Notes: generated by a model from the letters alone, not told the origin. A stretch of 64,000 nucleotides of DNA from Lachnospiraceae bacterium (GCA_017624235.1 JAGANL010000050.1:28027-92026), one strand, 5' to 3'. Positions 27,182-38,827 are shown, counted from the first letter of the stretch. Made by a program: numbers and translations.

Positions 27182-28594
27182 ATGTATTTGAAGCTTATGA
27201 CCAACCAAAGAAGCTCCGAAAGAATCAAGGCATTTTTCTTTTATCTGACGCTGATTTTGTCGATGCTTTTTTTTGTATTCCTACAGCCGCTCGGAGAACC
27301 GCCGGATGAAAGCGGCCGCTATCTGATTGTACAGTATATCTGTCTGCACGGCACACTGCCCCACGGGGCAGACCCGGAAATTCTGCTGTTCGGCTACGGC
27401 GGCTCGTATGGCTTCCAGCCCATCCTGACCTATATCATTCAGGGATATCTGCTGCACTTTTTATTCCAGTTCTGCAAGGACGGTTATCTGCTGCTTCTGG
27501 CAGCCAGACTGGTCAATGTAGCCTTCGGCATCATCATGGCTGTTTATGTGCGGAAAACAGCAAAGCTTCTGTTTCAGGATACCAACTGGCAGTGGCTGTT
27601 CAGCATCCTTGTCATGTTCCTGCCGCAGAGTCTCTTCCTGCATACCTATGTCAACACGGATTCCATGGCCATGATGTCCACCGCCATGATGCTCTATGCC
27701 TGGATAAAGGGGTATCAGACACATTGGGACAGGACTTCCTGTATCACGCTGTCTGCCGGAATCTCCCTCTGTGCCCTCTCCTACTATAATGCGTACGGCT
27801 TCATCCTTTGCAGCATCCTGTTCTTTGTCTACACCTGGATCGAATCCGATCCTGTGACCGGGAAAAAACATATAAACTGGAAAGGGCTGTTTCGACGCGG
27901 ACTCTTCATCAGCGCCATCGTTCTGGTCTGCATCAGCTGGTGGTTCATCCGAAATGCCGTCCTGTACGACGGAGACTTTTTAGGGCTGTCTGCACGCGCA
28001 GAATGTACCCTGGAAACCGCTACGGAAAAATACCATCCGCTGACCAAGGAAACCTACTATAACACAGGCTTTTCTCTCTGGTACATGATTTTTAAAACCG
28101 ATTTTCTGGAGCTTCTGACAAACAGTACAATTGCCACCTTCGGGCCGATGAGTATTGTAACCTTCAAGCATATTTATACCGTCATCAAATGGCTGACCTT
28201 AATCAGCCTTGCAGGGCTGTTCCTTCCAAAAAGGTTCCGGGCAAGCTCTCCTTCCTGTGCGGAGCAGTTCCCTGCCGCAGACCGCAGAGCCTTATATGGG
28301 AACATGGTTTTGTGCATCCTCATTCCCATCGTGCTTTGTGTCGGCTACTCCTATCTGAGTGACTATCAGCCTCAGGGACGTTATATCCTGCCGATGCTGC
28401 TTCCGTTTGCATACTTTATGGCTCTTGGGCTCTCACGGATTGCAGGCTGCATCAAACATGCTGCCGCGGACCGCATCATCGTAGTATCTGTTATTGCATT
28501 TTACTTTTATGCGCTCTGGATTACGCTGTTTAAGGTGGTCTTTCCGGTTTATTATCCGACCTCCATCTTAAACTATATCCGCAATGTTTTGTAA
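27182..28594 (+). CDS. Polytopic membrane protein, DUF2142-like glycosyltransferase family
   Basis: 470 residues with ten or more membrane spans. PLGEPPDESGRYLIVQYICLHG just after the first span, and SDYQPQGRYILPML near the end, match the PPDE...H and YQ-RY patterns of DUF2142/GT-C proteins that handle lipid-linked sugars at the cell surface. Monocistronic, with its own promoter and a terminator at 28618. Sugar and acceptor unknown. Confidence 0.6.
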   Translation: MYLKLMTNQRSSERIKAFFFYLTLILSMLFFVFLQPLGEPPDESGRYLIVQYICLHGTLPHGADPEILLFGYGGSYGFQPILTYIIQGYLLHFLFQFCKDGYLLLLAARLVNVAFGIIMAVYVRKTAKLLFQDTNWQWLFSILVMFLPQSLFLHTYVNTDSMAMMSTAMMLYAWIKGYQTHWDRTSCITLSAGISLCALSYYNAYGFILCSILFFVYTWIESDPVTGKKHINWKGLFRRGLFISAIVLVCISWWFIRNAVLYDGDFLGLSARAECTLETATEKYHPLTKETYYNTGFSLWYMIFKTDFLELLTNSTIATFGPMSIVTFKHIYTVIKWLTLISLAGLFLPKRFRASSPSCAEQFPAADRRALYGNMVLCILIPIVLCVGYSYLSDYQPQGRYILPMLLPFAYFMALGLSRIAGCIKHAAADRIIVVSVIAFYFYALWITLFKVVFPVYYPTSILNYIRNVL

Positions 28595-28617
28595 TCTTTC
28601 GGCATCATTACAAAAAA

Positions 28618-28657
28618 GGCCGCCGCATCTTGGATTTTCATCTTTGATGCGACGGCC
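28618..28657. terminator. Bidirectional terminator between convergent genes
   Basis: GGCCGcCGCATC/GATGCGaCGGCC stem with TTTTATAT on the plus side and six T on the minus side; shared by the gene ending at 28594 and guaB. Confidence 0.85.
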
Positions 28658-28703
28658 TTTTATATGCTATTCACTCATGTCCAGCAGTCTGCTGCCACCT
28701 TTT

Positions 28704-30223
<1,520 letters not shown>

Positions 30224-30227
<4 letters not shown>

Positions 30228-30721
30228 TCCGTAAAAACCTTTCTTGGCGCTATGTTCTGAATGGCTTTGATCATCTGCGCATTCGGCTCAAAAATCACTT
30301 TTTTCTCGCCATTAAAATACATCACATATCTGGTATCCGGCTGATTTACCGTGCCTGTGCTGTAATCCACGGTCTTATAGCTTCTGTTCTTATATTCATC
30401 CAGACGCCAGGACGAAATCGGTGCAAGCACCTCCATACGCTCCAGATCAAATACATCTGCTTTCTTTCTTCTGCTCTTTGCCATCACCTTATCGATGGAT
30501 AACTGCCTGTCCACATACAGATATTCAAATTCCAAATCTGCATTCAAATATACGAAATAAGCTGCTGCACCACACAGCACCGCTGCAATGAGAAACGGAA
30601 GCAGCCCCATCAGCCCAAGCAGTCCCAGAATCACCGTAGCCCCGATTGTCACAATCCGCAGCACAGCCATTCCGATGGGTGTCTTTCTTTTAATCAATAC
30701 TTCTACATATGTGTCATTCAT
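30224..30721 (-). CDS. DUF6106-like membrane protein
   Basis: 165 residues. Two hydrophobic segments at about 15-55 form a hairpin (RIVTIGATVILGLLGLMGLL and FLIAAVLCGAAAYFVYL); the C-terminal part is a soluble, PH-like strand-rich domain (FEYLYVDRQLSIDKV, YVMYFNGEKKVIFEPN). It resembles DUF6106 of Lachnospiraceae. GGAGG 7 bases before the ATG at 30721 fixes the start. Promoter at 30755. Function unknown. Confidence 0.65.
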
Positions 30722-30754
30722 CCCTTTACCTCCACTTTTCGACATCTACTTTAT

Positions 30755-30783
30755 AATATAGTACAAAGTATTTGGTGTTGCAA
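30755..30783 (-). promoter_or_regulatory. Promoter of the DUF6106-like gene
   Basis: Minus-strand TTGCAA (30778-30783), 17-base spacer, TATATT (30755-30760). It lies immediately outside the palindrome that begins at 30806. Confidence 0.65.
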
Positions 30784-30805
30784 GACTGGGCGGATGGTTT
30801 CATGG

Positions 30806-31108
30806 AAATTTTATAGAAGGTCAGCCGTCCTGCCCCGTCTGCGCCCTCGCTGCTCCACAGCAAAAATCTGAATACGACATTCGGACTGGAGTTTTCTAAA
30901 TAGAGCACCCGAATTTTGGCATCCGTCCGGGGCGGCGTCCATGTGCATCCATGCACACGACGCCTAAAATCGGCATCCGTGCCGATTTTTCCCTGGGCTA
31001 TGAATGCTCTATTAAGAAAACGCACAGTCCTCCTGTAAGTATTCAGATTTTTGCTGTGGAGCAGCGAGGGCGCAGACGGGGCGGGACGGCTGACCTTCTA
31101 TAAAATTT
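30806..31108 (-). repeat. Large palindromic element, copy 2 (inverted)
   Basis: 303 bp; the outer arms (from 30806 and up to 31108) pair over roughly 70 bases almost without mismatch, starting AAATTTTATAGAAGG and its exact complement. The core is the reverse complement of the other copies: AATAGAGCA/TGCTCTATT stem, hairpin with AAAATCGGCA/TGCCGATTTT, and hairpin GGCGTC/GACGCC. It sits between the two divergent promoters at 30755-30783 and 31133-31161. Confidence 0.88.
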
Positions 31109-31132
31109 TAGAAATACTTTCTATTCTGTTTC

Positions 31133-31161
31133 TTGTTTTCTCCCTCTATCCACGTTATACT
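31133..31161 (+). promoter_or_regulatory. Promoter for the gene at 31217
   Basis: TTGTTT (31133-31138), 17-base spacer, TATACT (31156-31161), starting 24 bases outside the palindrome. Confidence 0.65.
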
Positions 31162-31216
31162 ATTTCTACAGCTTTACTATCTATGAGATTTACTCAAGAA
31201 AGGAATTTCACACACT

Positions 31217-31966
31217 ATGTCTTCCGCACACGAAAATATTCATGATGAAATCAAAGAACAGACTAAGAAATGGAAGGATATGACTCCGAAGCAGAAATGG
31301 GGTTATTTCTGGGAATATTATAAGATACCGACTCTGGTAGCCATCTGTATCATTGCTACGGTTATCGTCTTTGTCAAAGATTATATCGAAGGACAGAAGG
31401 AAACGCTGCTCTATGCCGTATTTGTCAACTCCAATCCCATGAATGACTACGAACAGCTTGCCGCAGCTTTTGCCTCCTATGCAGACATTGATCTGGAACA
31501 GAATCATGTGACGATCGACTCCTCCGTGCAGTCCGGTGGCTCCAATTACCAGATGGATATGGCTTCTACGCAGAAAATGATGGCCATGGTATCTGCCGGA
31601 ACTCTGGATGTCTTTTTGGGCAGTGAAGCAGCTTTCTGTAATTATACGGACGCAGGCTATTTTGCCGACCTACGCACCATTCTGCCGGATGATATATTAA
31701 AAAGCTATGCGGATGATTTCTATTATTATACCTATGACCCCCAGGCCGCCAAAGCAGAGGCCGAGGAAGTCGGCGTACAGTACGAGGAATCAGACGGCCC
31801 ATATGATACGCTCGAGCCTGTCCCGATTGGCATCAAAGTAACCGCTCTTCCCAATCTGCCGGAAAACACCTTCCAGAGTACGGATGACTGCATCTTCGGC
31901 ATCTTTGCCAATTCTGAGCATACCGAGCTGGCACTGCTGTTCCTGAACTATCTGGAAGGGAAATAA
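31217..31966 (+). CDS. Single-span membrane protein with extracytoplasmic domain, unknown
   Basis: 249 residues. Cytoplasmic N-terminus EQTKKWKDMTPKQKWGYFWEYY, one membrane span at about 38-58 (PTLVAICIIATVIVFV), then an outer domain with LDVFLGSEAAFCNYTDAGYF and CIFGIFANSEHTELALLFLNYL, which recalls extracellular solute-binding folds. No lipobox. AAAGGA is 12 bases before the ATG. Similar unnamed proteins appear to be common in Lachnospiraceae. Possibly a membrane-tethered binding protein; no transporter genes are beside it. Confidence 0.7.
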   Translation: MSSAHENIHDEIKEQTKKWKDMTPKQKWGYFWEYYKIPTLVAICIIATVIVFVKDYIEGQKETLLYAVFVNSNPMNDYEQLAAAFASYADIDLEQNHVTIDSSVQSGGSNYQMDMASTQKMMAMVSAGTLDVFLGSEAAFCNYTDAGYFADLRTILPDDILKSYADDFYYYTYDPQAAKAEAEEVGVQYEESDGPYDTLEPVPIGIKVTALPNLPENTFQSTDDCIFGIFANSEHTELALLFLNYLEGK

Positions 31967-32052
31967 AAATTTCCGGACATTGCTGCCGCTTTGGTCTTTC
32001 CCAACAGCGGAAGGGGTATCACCTTTGTGCATACAGCACTTTCACCGGATGC

Positions 32053-32733
32053 TTATGCTTTGGCCGCCGGATACTCGTTGCACAGCAGACGGTAAGGAAC
32101 CTCGTCCTCCTCGATTTTCGGGAAACGTCCTACGTTTTCATAAAAACGATTGTCGGTATTGTCATCATTACACATGGACACTTCTCCAATCAATACATCT
32201 CCGGTTCCTTCCTTGACATCAAAATCATGATACTGATGCGGCCATAAGGTAATGCTTTCACCCGGCTTTAATTCCACTCCGGTTCCCGCCGGAACATAAT
32301 AGGAACGCCCGTCAGAGTTCACCAATACATCGGTCTTTCCAAGTTCTCCGTTATCATCATTATATACATGAATAATCAAGGTTCCGCCGCCGCGGTTAAT
32401 GATATCCTCACTCTTTTTCCAGTGGAAGTGCATCGGAGAATGCTGACCCTCCTTGATCATAAGCAGCTTTTCGGCATACACCTTTTTGTACTTCGGATTG
32501 TTCTGATTGCCGTTACGCAGGGTAATCAAAGCAAAGCCGACCTTTTTAAAATCTCCCAAACCATAATCCGTAATATCCCAGCCGAGCATATTGTCACGGA
32601 TTTCGTCATATTCCGAGCTCTTATCCGTCCATTCCTCCGGTGTAAAGTTACAGAATGGCGGCAGTTCAAAGCCATGCTCCTTTACCAGTGCTTCCATTTC
32701 CCTGATTGCTGCATTGATTTCCGATCTCTTCAT
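32053..32733 (-). CDS. D-lyxose/D-mannose ketol-isomerase family
   Basis: 226 residues, cupin fold. Family motifs: MKRSEINAAIREMEALVKEH, ELPPFCNFTPEEW, metal-binding MHFHWKKSEDIINRGGG (HxH...E), later PHQYHDF and GEVSMCNDDNTDNRF. Known members interconvert D-lyxose with D-xylulose and D-mannose with D-fructose using a divalent metal. Start 32733 has GGAGG 8 bases upstream; earlier in-frame methionines lack a site. An AraC regulator is divergent, so it is probably induced by the sugar. Confidence 0.85.
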   Translation of the reverse strand: MKRSEINAAIREMEALVKEHGFELPPFCNFTPEEWTDKSSEYDEIRDNMLGWDITDYGLGDFKKVGFALITLRNGNQNNPKYKKVYAEKLLMIKEGQHSPMHFHWKKSEDIINRGGGTLIIHVYNDDNGELGKTDVLVNSDGRSYYVPAGTGVELKPGESITLWPHQYHDFDVKEGTGDVLIGEVSMCNDDNTDNRFYENVGRFPKIEEDEVPYRLLCNEYPAAKA

Positions 32734-32763
32734 TTCATTTTCCTCCATTTCCGTCATGTGGCA

Positions 32764-32792
32764 TTGACTATCCTTGTCTTTCATTATAAAAT
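32764..32792 (+). promoter_or_regulatory. Promoter for the AraC-type gene at 32871
   Basis: TTGACT (32764-32769), 17-base spacer, TAAAAT (32787-32792). Confidence 0.5.
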
Positions 32793-32870
32793 TATTCAAA
32801 ACGTATTGCTATCATTTATATATACCGTACAAAATTGACAGAAAAAAAATCTTTAGAAGGTGAGAAAACC

Positions 32871-33749
32871 ATGAAAACACCCTTTGAATGGAGCGATGTT
32901 CCCTTCCACTCCAAAGAACGAATCGTACGTACTACGAAAGAACTTCAGATCCCGGGACTGCGCATGTTTGGAAAGCATACCATGACGAACGCAGTCTCTC
33001 CTCTGCCGCCCCATTTCCACCGCAACTCCTATGAATTTACCTTCGTCACAAACGGAGCGATTTCCTTTACCACCGAAAAGGATACCTATGAGTTAAACGG
33101 ATACGACGTATTCATGACAAGGCCAAATGAAATACACAGCACAAATCTCCTTCCGCTCTCGGCCGGAGAAATTATCTGGTTCCAGTTGGATATCACAGAA
33201 ACGGACGAATTTCTCTTCCTCTCACCGAGGGCACGAGAACATCTGCTTTCCATGCTGTCTGCCTTAAAGGGGCCGCTCTTTTCCAGCAGTGGAAACCGCA
33301 GCCTGTCTATGCTCCGGCGTGCCTATGAGCTGTCCGCCTCTGTTTCCGACCGTTTCCAGTGCGCTGCCTGTCTGGTGCTGGCACTCTATGAATTATCCTC
33401 TGCCGCTCAAAAGGCGGTTCGCAGCGTAACCCCGGATATCGAGACTACACTCCGTTACATAAAGGAGCACATCTATGATGAACTGTCCCTGGATGAGCTT
33501 GCCGGACTCTGCGGTCTTTCTGTTTCACAGTTCAAGCAGAAATTCAAAGCCCAGGTGGGAACTGCGCCCAGGCATTACATCAACTATAAAAAAATACAGA
33601 CCGCAAAAAAGCTGCTGAAGGACGGACTTCCTGTTACGGAAGTTGCCATGTCGCTGGGTTTTAACTCCAGCAGCTATTTTACGGTCGTATTCAAACGCTA
33701 TAATGCGTGCAGCCCCTCTGAATATATACAGCAAAATCAGAACCGCTAG
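32871..33749 (+). CDS. AraC-family regulator with cupin sensor domain
   Basis: 292 residues. N-terminal cupin: PPHFHRNSYEFTFVTNGAIS and the DVFMTRPNEIHS stretch; C-terminal pair of helix-turn-helix motifs, LSLDELAGLCGLSVSQFKQKF and LPVTEVAMSLGFNSSSYFT with VVFKRYNACSPSEY. Start 32871 follows AGAAGGTGAG. Divergent from the lyxose isomerase and most likely its regulator. The sugar ligand is not determined. Confidence 0.9.
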   Translation: MKTPFEWSDVPFHSKERIVRTTKELQIPGLRMFGKHTMTNAVSPLPPHFHRNSYEFTFVTNGAISFTTEKDTYELNGYDVFMTRPNEIHSTNLLPLSAGEIIWFQLDITETDEFLFLSPRAREHLLSMLSALKGPLFSSSGNRSLSMLRRAYELSASVSDRFQCAACLVLALYELSSAAQKAVRSVTPDIETTLRYIKEHIYDELSLDELAGLCGLSVSQFKQKFKAQVGTAPRHYINYKKIQTAKKLLKDGLPVTEVAMSLGFNSSSYFTVVFKRYNACSPSEYIQQNQNR

Positions 33750-33757
33750 CTGTTTTA

Positions 33758-35452
33758 TCAAATTTCAAATCGTTCCATCAGCTGTACCATGGTCTCCACC
33801 TGAGCCTTCTGCTCTTCGCTGACAGCCGCCGTTTCCTGTGATGATGCGGAATTGTTATCTACTACAGAAGATACTTGGAACATTCCTTCCTCCACCCGGC
33901 GCATATGCTTCACATTTTCATTGAGTATCTGGGCAATCTGGCCCATCTTTTCTGTCGCCGCTTTGGCTCCCTCCATGACATTTTCCATGCTGACTGCTGT
34001 TTCATCCGCAATCCGAATACCCTTATCCACTGCTGCCACGGTAGTCTCAATAAGCTGCGTAGTCTGGCCCGCCGCCTTTGCGGACTCCTCTGCCAGACTC
34101 TTGACCTGTCCTGCCACGACTGCAAAGCCTCTACCTGCCTCGCCTGCCCTGGCTGCCTCGATTGCTGCATTCAAAGACAACAGATTCGTCTGGCTGGCAA
34201 TATCCTCAATGGCTCCAATGATGGTACTGATCTGCTCCGAACACCGGTTAATTTCCCGAATCGCTTCCTTCAACTCCTGCATCTTGGCATTGCCTTCATT
34301 CAAGGTTTCTCCTGCCTGCGCTGCAATTTTTACGGATTCACTGGCTTCCACCGCATTTCGTTCCATATTCTGGGTCATATCCCGAATAACCTCTGCAAGC
34401 TCCGAAACCTGTCCCGCCTGTGTAGTGCTTCCTTCTGCAAGGTCCTGTGCCGCACTGGAAAGCTGTTCGGAACCCTTATCAATCTGATCGGAAACCTCCC
34501 GCAGCGTATTCAGAGTCTCCCGCATCTTGCCGCTGATGGCCAGAAAAGAATCCTTAATCTCTGTAAATTCGCCAATATACTCCTTCTGAAACTGAATCTG
34601 GTAATTTCCGTTTCCCATCTGCTCCAGAATACGGGAAATCTCCTGAAGCATATCATGCAGATTCTGCTTCATAAAGGAAATGGATGACACCATCCGGCCG
34701 ACCTCGCTGTCATCCTCCTTCAGATCCAGCCGTGTGCTGAAATCACCGCCTGCCAGTACAGTCATATCTGCAGATACCTTTTGGATCGGATATAACAGCT
34801 CTTCTCTCGCAAACTTGATCGTCCGTACTACCTGCACTGCCACATAAAAGAAAGAAGCCATAAACAGAAGCTGTGCTATAAGCTGTATCACCTTCCAGAT
34901 ACTGGTGATTGCTGTCTTTCTTTCCTCTATCGTCTGAATGACCGCGCTGGTCTGTTCATTAATCTGCACGATCGTCTGCTCATACTGGTTGCCGAACACC
35001 TGCGCTCTTGCCGCTTCCAGATCCCCGTCCTTCACATTCTGCATGGCAGCCTCCTCAAGCGGCACCAGTCCGTCCGACATACCTGCGATCTGATCCAGAG
35101 CCGCCCAGTCCTCTTCGGACAGGTTGCATTTTTCCAGAACGGCTATTGCCTGTTCCCGGTTCTGATCCTGCTCCAGCTCCTTCATATAGGCATCATAATA
35201 CTGCTGATCACCGGTCACGGCATAAGACTGCACGTCAGAGGTCAGCGTCTTGGAACCGAGCCGGTACTGGTTCAGCGCATCCACCGTATGAAGGAGCTCT
35301 GTCTGCTTGGATGTAAGAAAGGCATTTGCCATTACGGATAGCAGCATCATGACAATACCGGTTCCAATGGCGATGAATGCCTGACGAACCAGTAATCTTA
35401 GCTGCGCCGCCTGTCCGTGCTTTGCGGTTTTCTGTTTCTTCTTCGTTCCCAT
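33758..35452 (-). CDS. Methyl-accepting chemotaxis protein
   Basis: 564 residues. Membrane spans near 24-46 and about 195-220 flank an extracytoplasmic four-helix-type sensor ([25 protein letters not shown]3-like). HAMP follows, then the signalling domain with the hairpin tip [20 protein letters not shown] and [19 protein letters not shown], and a C-terminal [15 protein letters not shown]. Start 35452 has GGAGG 8 bases upstream. Located alone, convergent with the AraC gene; ligand unknown. It implies the organism is chemotactic. Confidence 0.93.
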   Translation of the reverse strand: MGTKKKQKTAKHGQAAQLRLLVRQAFIAIGTGIVMMLLSVMANAFLTSKQTELLHTVDALNQYRLGSKTLTSDVQSYAVTGDQQYYDAYMKELEQDQNREQAIAVLEKCNLSEEDWAALDQIAGMSDGLVPLEEAAMQNVKDGDLEAARAQVFGNQYEQTIVQINEQTSAVIQTIEERKTAITSIWKVIQLIAQLLFMASFFYVAVQVVRTIKFAREELLYPIQKVSADMTVLAGGDFSTRLDLKEDDSEVGRMVSSISFMKQNLHDMLQEISRILEQMGNGNYQIQFQKEYIGEFTEIKDSFLAISGKMRETLNTLREVSDQIDKGSEQLSSAAQDLAEGSTTQAGQVSELAEVIRDMTQNMERNAVEASESVKIAAQAGETLNEGNAKMQELKEAIREINRCSEQISTIIGAIEDIASQTNLLSLNAAIEAARAGEAGRGFAVVAGQVKSLAEESAKAAGQTTQLIETTVAAVDKGIRIADETAVSMENVMEGAKAATEKMGQIAQILNENVKHMRRVEEGMFQVSSVVDNNSASSQETAAVSEEQKAQVETMVQLMERFEI

Positions 35453-35524
35453 GTTTTTATCCTCCGTGCCCCAAAACAATTCTCTATTTCAATAATTGTA
35501 CTAAAGAAAACACAACAGGTCAAT

Positions 35525-36955
35525 CTACAACAGTTCCTTCAATAATTTATTTACCATGCCAGGATCTGCTTTGCCCTTCATGGCTTTCATCGTCTGCCCT
35601 ACCAGAAAGCCGATTGCTTTTTCCTTGCCGTTTCGATAATCCTCCACCGACTGCGGATTGGAAGCAATGATATCCTCCACAGTCTTGCGCAGTGCGCCTT
35701 CGTCATTGACCGTCTTTAACCCGTTCTCTTCCACATATTGCTCCGGATCGATATCCTCATCAAATATCTTTTCAAAGACCTCCTTCGCCACTGTTCCGTT
35801 GATGGCCCGGCTTTCCACCAGACCGATGAGCTTTGCCAGATTTTCCGGTGAGAAACGGATATCCTCCGGCTCCATCTCCTGTTCCTTTAAAAGCCGCATC
35901 GTCTCTACCATCAGCCAGTTGCTGACCTTTTTGGGCTGGCCGCAAAGCGCAACGGTCTGCTCAAACAAATCTGCCATATGCTTCGTGCCGGTCAGAATAT
36001 CGATATCATAGTCCGGCAGATCAAATTCCTGCTTGTAACGTGCCATCTTCTCATCCCGAAATTCCGGCTGGGCCTTTTTCACTCTCTCAATCCATTCCTC
36101 ACTGATATGCACCGGAACCAGATCCGGATCCGGGAAATAACGATAATCCTGGGCATCCTCCTTGGAACGCATGGCATAGGATTCCTCCTTTGCATCATCC
36201 CATCTTCTGGTCTCCTGAACCACGGCCTGCCCGGACTCAAGCAGCTCAATCTGTCTCTCCTTTTCCCCTTCAATAGCACGTGCAATGGCACGGAAGGAAT
36301 TTAAATTCTTCATCTCTGTTCTGGTGCCGAACTTTTCTGCACCGACCTCCCGCACAGACAGATTGACATCCGCACGCATAGAGCCTTCCTGCAGCTTACA
36401 ATCCGAAGCTCCCAGATATTGAATAATCAATCTGAGCTTCTCCAGATAAGCAATGACCTCTTCCGCACTTCGCATATCCGGTTCCGATACGATTTCGATC
36501 AGAGGCACCCCGGAGCGGTTATAGTCCACCAGGGTACAATCCTCCCATTCGTCATGAATCAGCTTTCCGGCATCCTCCTCCATATGAATTTCATGAATGC
36601 CGACCCTTTTTTTGCCGTCCGCCGTCTCAATCTCTACATAACCGTTGCGGCAGATTGGCAGATAGAGCTGGGAAATCTGATAGTTCTGCGGATTGTCCGG
36701 GTAAAAATAATTCTTTCTGTCAAATTTACATACTCTGGTAATTTCACAGTTTGCTGCAATTCCCACTGCCATAGCATATTCCACAACCTGCTTATTGAGC
36801 ACCGGAAGAGAACCCGGCATACCGGTACAGACCGGACAGGTATGTGCATTCGGCTCTGCTCCAAAGGCCGTAGAGCAGCCGCAGAAAATTTTGGTCTTTG
36901 TAGCAAGCTCCACATGGACTTCCAGACCGATTACTGTTTCATATTGTTTTGCCAT
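35525..36955 (-). CDS. gatB: Asp-tRNA(Asn)/Glu-tRNA(Gln) amidotransferase subunit B
   Basis: 476 residues. GatB signature YETVIGLEVHVELATKTKIFCGC, HTCPVCTGMPGSLPVLN, LIHDEWEDCTLVDYNRSGVP and FRAIARAIEGEKERQIELL; the C-terminal YqeY-like tail (NDEGALRKTVEDIIASNPQS) contacts tRNA. Start 36955 (MAKQYE) lies 2 bases past the gatA stop with AGGGAAG upstream. Kinase step of transamidation: activates the misacylated aminoacyl-tRNA. Last gene of the aspS-gatCAB operon. Confidence 0.97.
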   Translation of the reverse strand: MAKQYETVIGLEVHVELATKTKIFCGCSTAFGAEPNAHTCPVCTGMPGSLPVLNKQVVEYAMAVGIAANCEITRVCKFDRKNYFYPDNPQNYQISQLYLPICRNGYVEIETADGKKRVGIHEIHMEEDAGKLIHDEWEDCTLVDYNRSGVPLIEIVSEPDMRSAEEVIAYLEKLRLIIQYLGASDCKLQEGSMRADVNLSVREVGAEKFGTRTEMKNLNSFRAIARAIEGEKERQIELLESGQAVVQETRRWDDAKEESYAMRSKEDAQDYRYFPDPDLVPVHISEEWIERVKKAQPEFRDEKMARYKQEFDLPDYDIDILTGTKHMADLFEQTVALCGQPKKVSNWLMVETMRLLKEQEMEPEDIRFSPENLAKLIGLVESRAINGTVAKEVFEKIFDEDIDPEQYVEENGLKTVNDEGALRKTVEDIIASNPQSVEDYRNGKEKAIGFLVGQTMKAMKGKADPGMVNKLLKELL

Positions 36956-36957
36956 GA

Positions 36958-38463
36958 CTATCTTCCCTCGCTTTCCTCTGTTTTCTGTACTGCTTTTCCC
37001 CTGTTTTCTGCATCCGGTACGCCAAATTTTCCTCTGGCGCATTCGTAGGTATAGGCCGTCTGAATCAGCTTCTTCTCCTGAAAGCAGTCACCGATTAACT
37101 GAAGTCCGATTGGCAGTCCCCTGCTGTCCTTTCCGCAGGGGAGACAGATGCCCGGCAGTCCGGCAAGATTGATGGAAATCGTATAAATATCTCCCAGATA
37201 CATTTTCATCGGATCGGAAAGGCTCTCGCCAAGCCTTGGCGCTGTAGTCGGCGCTACCGGCCCTAAGATGACATTATATTTTGCAAACGCATCGTCAAAG
37301 GCCTTTTTAATCAGCGCCTTTACCTTTAATGCCTTGAGATAATAAGCATCATAATAACCCGAGCTTAACACGAAGGAGCCGAGCATGATACGACGTTTTA
37401 CCTCCGGCCCAAAGCCTTCCGAGCGGGTCTTCTTGTACATATTGTGCAGTCCCTCAAAGCTTTCGGTACGGTAGCCGTACTTGATACCGTCAAACCTCTC
37501 CAGATTGGAGCTTGCTTCCGCTGCCGCAATCGTATAATAGGTCGGAATCGCATACTCCACGAGGCTTAAATCAAATTCCTCCACGACAGCTCCCTTTTCC
37601 TTTAAAGTTTCCGCTGCCGCAAGTACCGCTTCCCGAACCTCAGAGTCCAGTCCTTCTCCGAAATAATCCCTCGGAATGCCGATGCGCATTCCACGGACAT
37701 CCTCCACCAGTGCTTTGGTAAAGTCCGTATCCTCTCTTGAAATGGAGGTAGAATCCTTCGGGTCATGTGTACTGATGGCTTCCAAAATGGCCGCACAATC
37801 CGTCACATCCTTACAGAGCGGGCCAATCTGATCCAGAGAAGAACCATAAGCAATCAGACCATAGCGGGATACCGTTCCGTAGGTCGGCTTCATGCCTACC
37901 ACACCACAATAGCCTGCAGGCTGTCTGATTGAACCGCCTGTATCGGAACCCAGTGCAAAATAGCATTCCTCTCCTGCCACCGCTGCCGCAGAGCCTCCCG
38001 AGGAACCGCCCGGCACATGCTCCGTATTCCATGGATTTCTCGTCACACCATAAGCCGATGTCTCCGTCGTGGAACCCATGGCAAACTCATCCATATTGGT
38101 TTTTCCCAGAATGACCGCGCCGGCTTTCTCCAGATTCCGGACTGCCTCTGCCGAAAAAGTAGGAAGAAAGTTTCCCAATATTTTTGAGGAACAGGTCGTA
38201 AGCATCCCTTCCGTACACATATTATCCTTGATAGCTACCGGCACACCGGCTAACCGTCCGGTCAGTTCTCCTGCATCTATTTTTTTCTGAACCTCCTCTG
38301 CCCGCTGAAACGCGCCTTCCTTATCCAGGGTCACATAGCAGTGCAGGCTCTCTTCTTTTGCTTCGATCCGGGCAAATACTGCCTCTACGGCTTCCTTTAC
38401 CGTTACTTCCTTTGCTTTGATCTTTTCTGCCAGCTCTACAGCAGTATATTTTAGAATATCCAC
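36958..38463 (-). CDS. gatA: Asp-tRNA(Asn)/Glu-tRNA(Gln) amidotransferase subunit A
   Basis: 501 residues. Amidase-signature family with the Ser-cisSer-Lys triad: VAIKDNMCTEGMLTTCSS (Lys) and VPGGSSGGSAAAVAGEECYF through GSDTGGSIRQPAGYCG (Ser residues). It releases ammonia from glutamine for GatB. Start is a GTG at 38463 (reading MDILKYTAVELA), which has GGAGG 8 bases upstream; in-frame ATGs upstream of it lie inside that ribosome site or the gatC tail. Confidence 0.97.
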   Translation of the reverse strand: MDILKYTAVELAEKIKAKEVTVKEAVEAVFARIEAKEESLHCYVTLDKEGAFQRAEEVQKKIDAGELTGRLAGVPVAIKDNMCTEGMLTTCSSKILGNFLPTFSAEAVRNLEKAGAVILGKTNMDEFAMGSTTETSAYGVTRNPWNTEHVPGGSSGGSAAAVAGEECYFALGSDTGGSIRQPAGYCGVVGMKPTYGTVSRYGLIAYGSSLDQIGPLCKDVTDCAAILEAISTHDPKDSTSISREDTDFTKALVEDVRGMRIGIPRDYFGEGLDSEVREAVLAAAETLKEKGAVVEEFDLSLVEYAIPTYYTIAAAEASSNLERFDGIKYGYRTESFEGLHNMYKKTRSEGFGPEVKRRIMLGSFVLSSGYYDAYYLKALKVKALIKKAFDDAFAKYNVILGPVAPTTAPRLGESLSDPMKMYLGDIYTISINLAGLPGICLPCGKDSRGLPIGLQLIGDCFQEKKLIQTAYTYECARGKFGVPDAENRGKAVQKTEESEGR

Positions 38464-38533
38464 AGTTTTTTCCTCCATATCCGTCCACTGGTCACCGTTT
38501 CCATGTGTCGGCAGCCAATAGCCTCTGCATGCC

Positions 38534-38827
38534 TTAGTCAAAGGTACGCGGTACGGCAAACATGCCGTCCTTTTCTCCCGGCGCATTCTTTAATACGGCC
38601 TCTCTCTCATCCCCATTGGTCACGATATCCTCACGGAATACATTTTCAACCGGAAAAACATGACTCATCGGTTCCACTCCATCGGTATCCAGCTCACTCA
38701 ATTTATCAATATAATCGAGCATACTTCCCATATCCTTCTTTGCCTGCTCCTTTTCCTCCCCGGAAAGCTCCAGCTTGGCAAGAATGCCCACATACTCGAT
38801 TGTTTCATCACTGATTATATTTGCCAC
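38534..38827 (-). CDS. gatC: Asp-tRNA(Asn)/Glu-tRNA(Gln) amidotransferase subunit C
   Basis: 97 residues, normal for Gat[21 protein letters not shown] at the N-terminus, then [20 protein letters not shown] and VFREDIV are typical. It stabilises the GatA-GatB complex. Start is GTG at 38827 with AGGAGG 7 bases upstream. The gatA start lies 70 bases beyond its stop. Confidence 0.95.
   Translation of the reverse strand: MANIISDETIEYVGILAKLELSGEEKEQAKKDMGSMLDYIDKLSELDTDGVEPMSHVFPVENVFREDIVTNGDEREAVLKNAPGEKDGMFAVPRTFD

Noticed and set aside
33852-34487. Long antisense ORF opposite the chemoreceptor
   Set aside because: Shadow of the regular codon pattern of the signalling domain; no ribosome site; the same is true for the other long antisense frames over aspS, gatB and pxpC.
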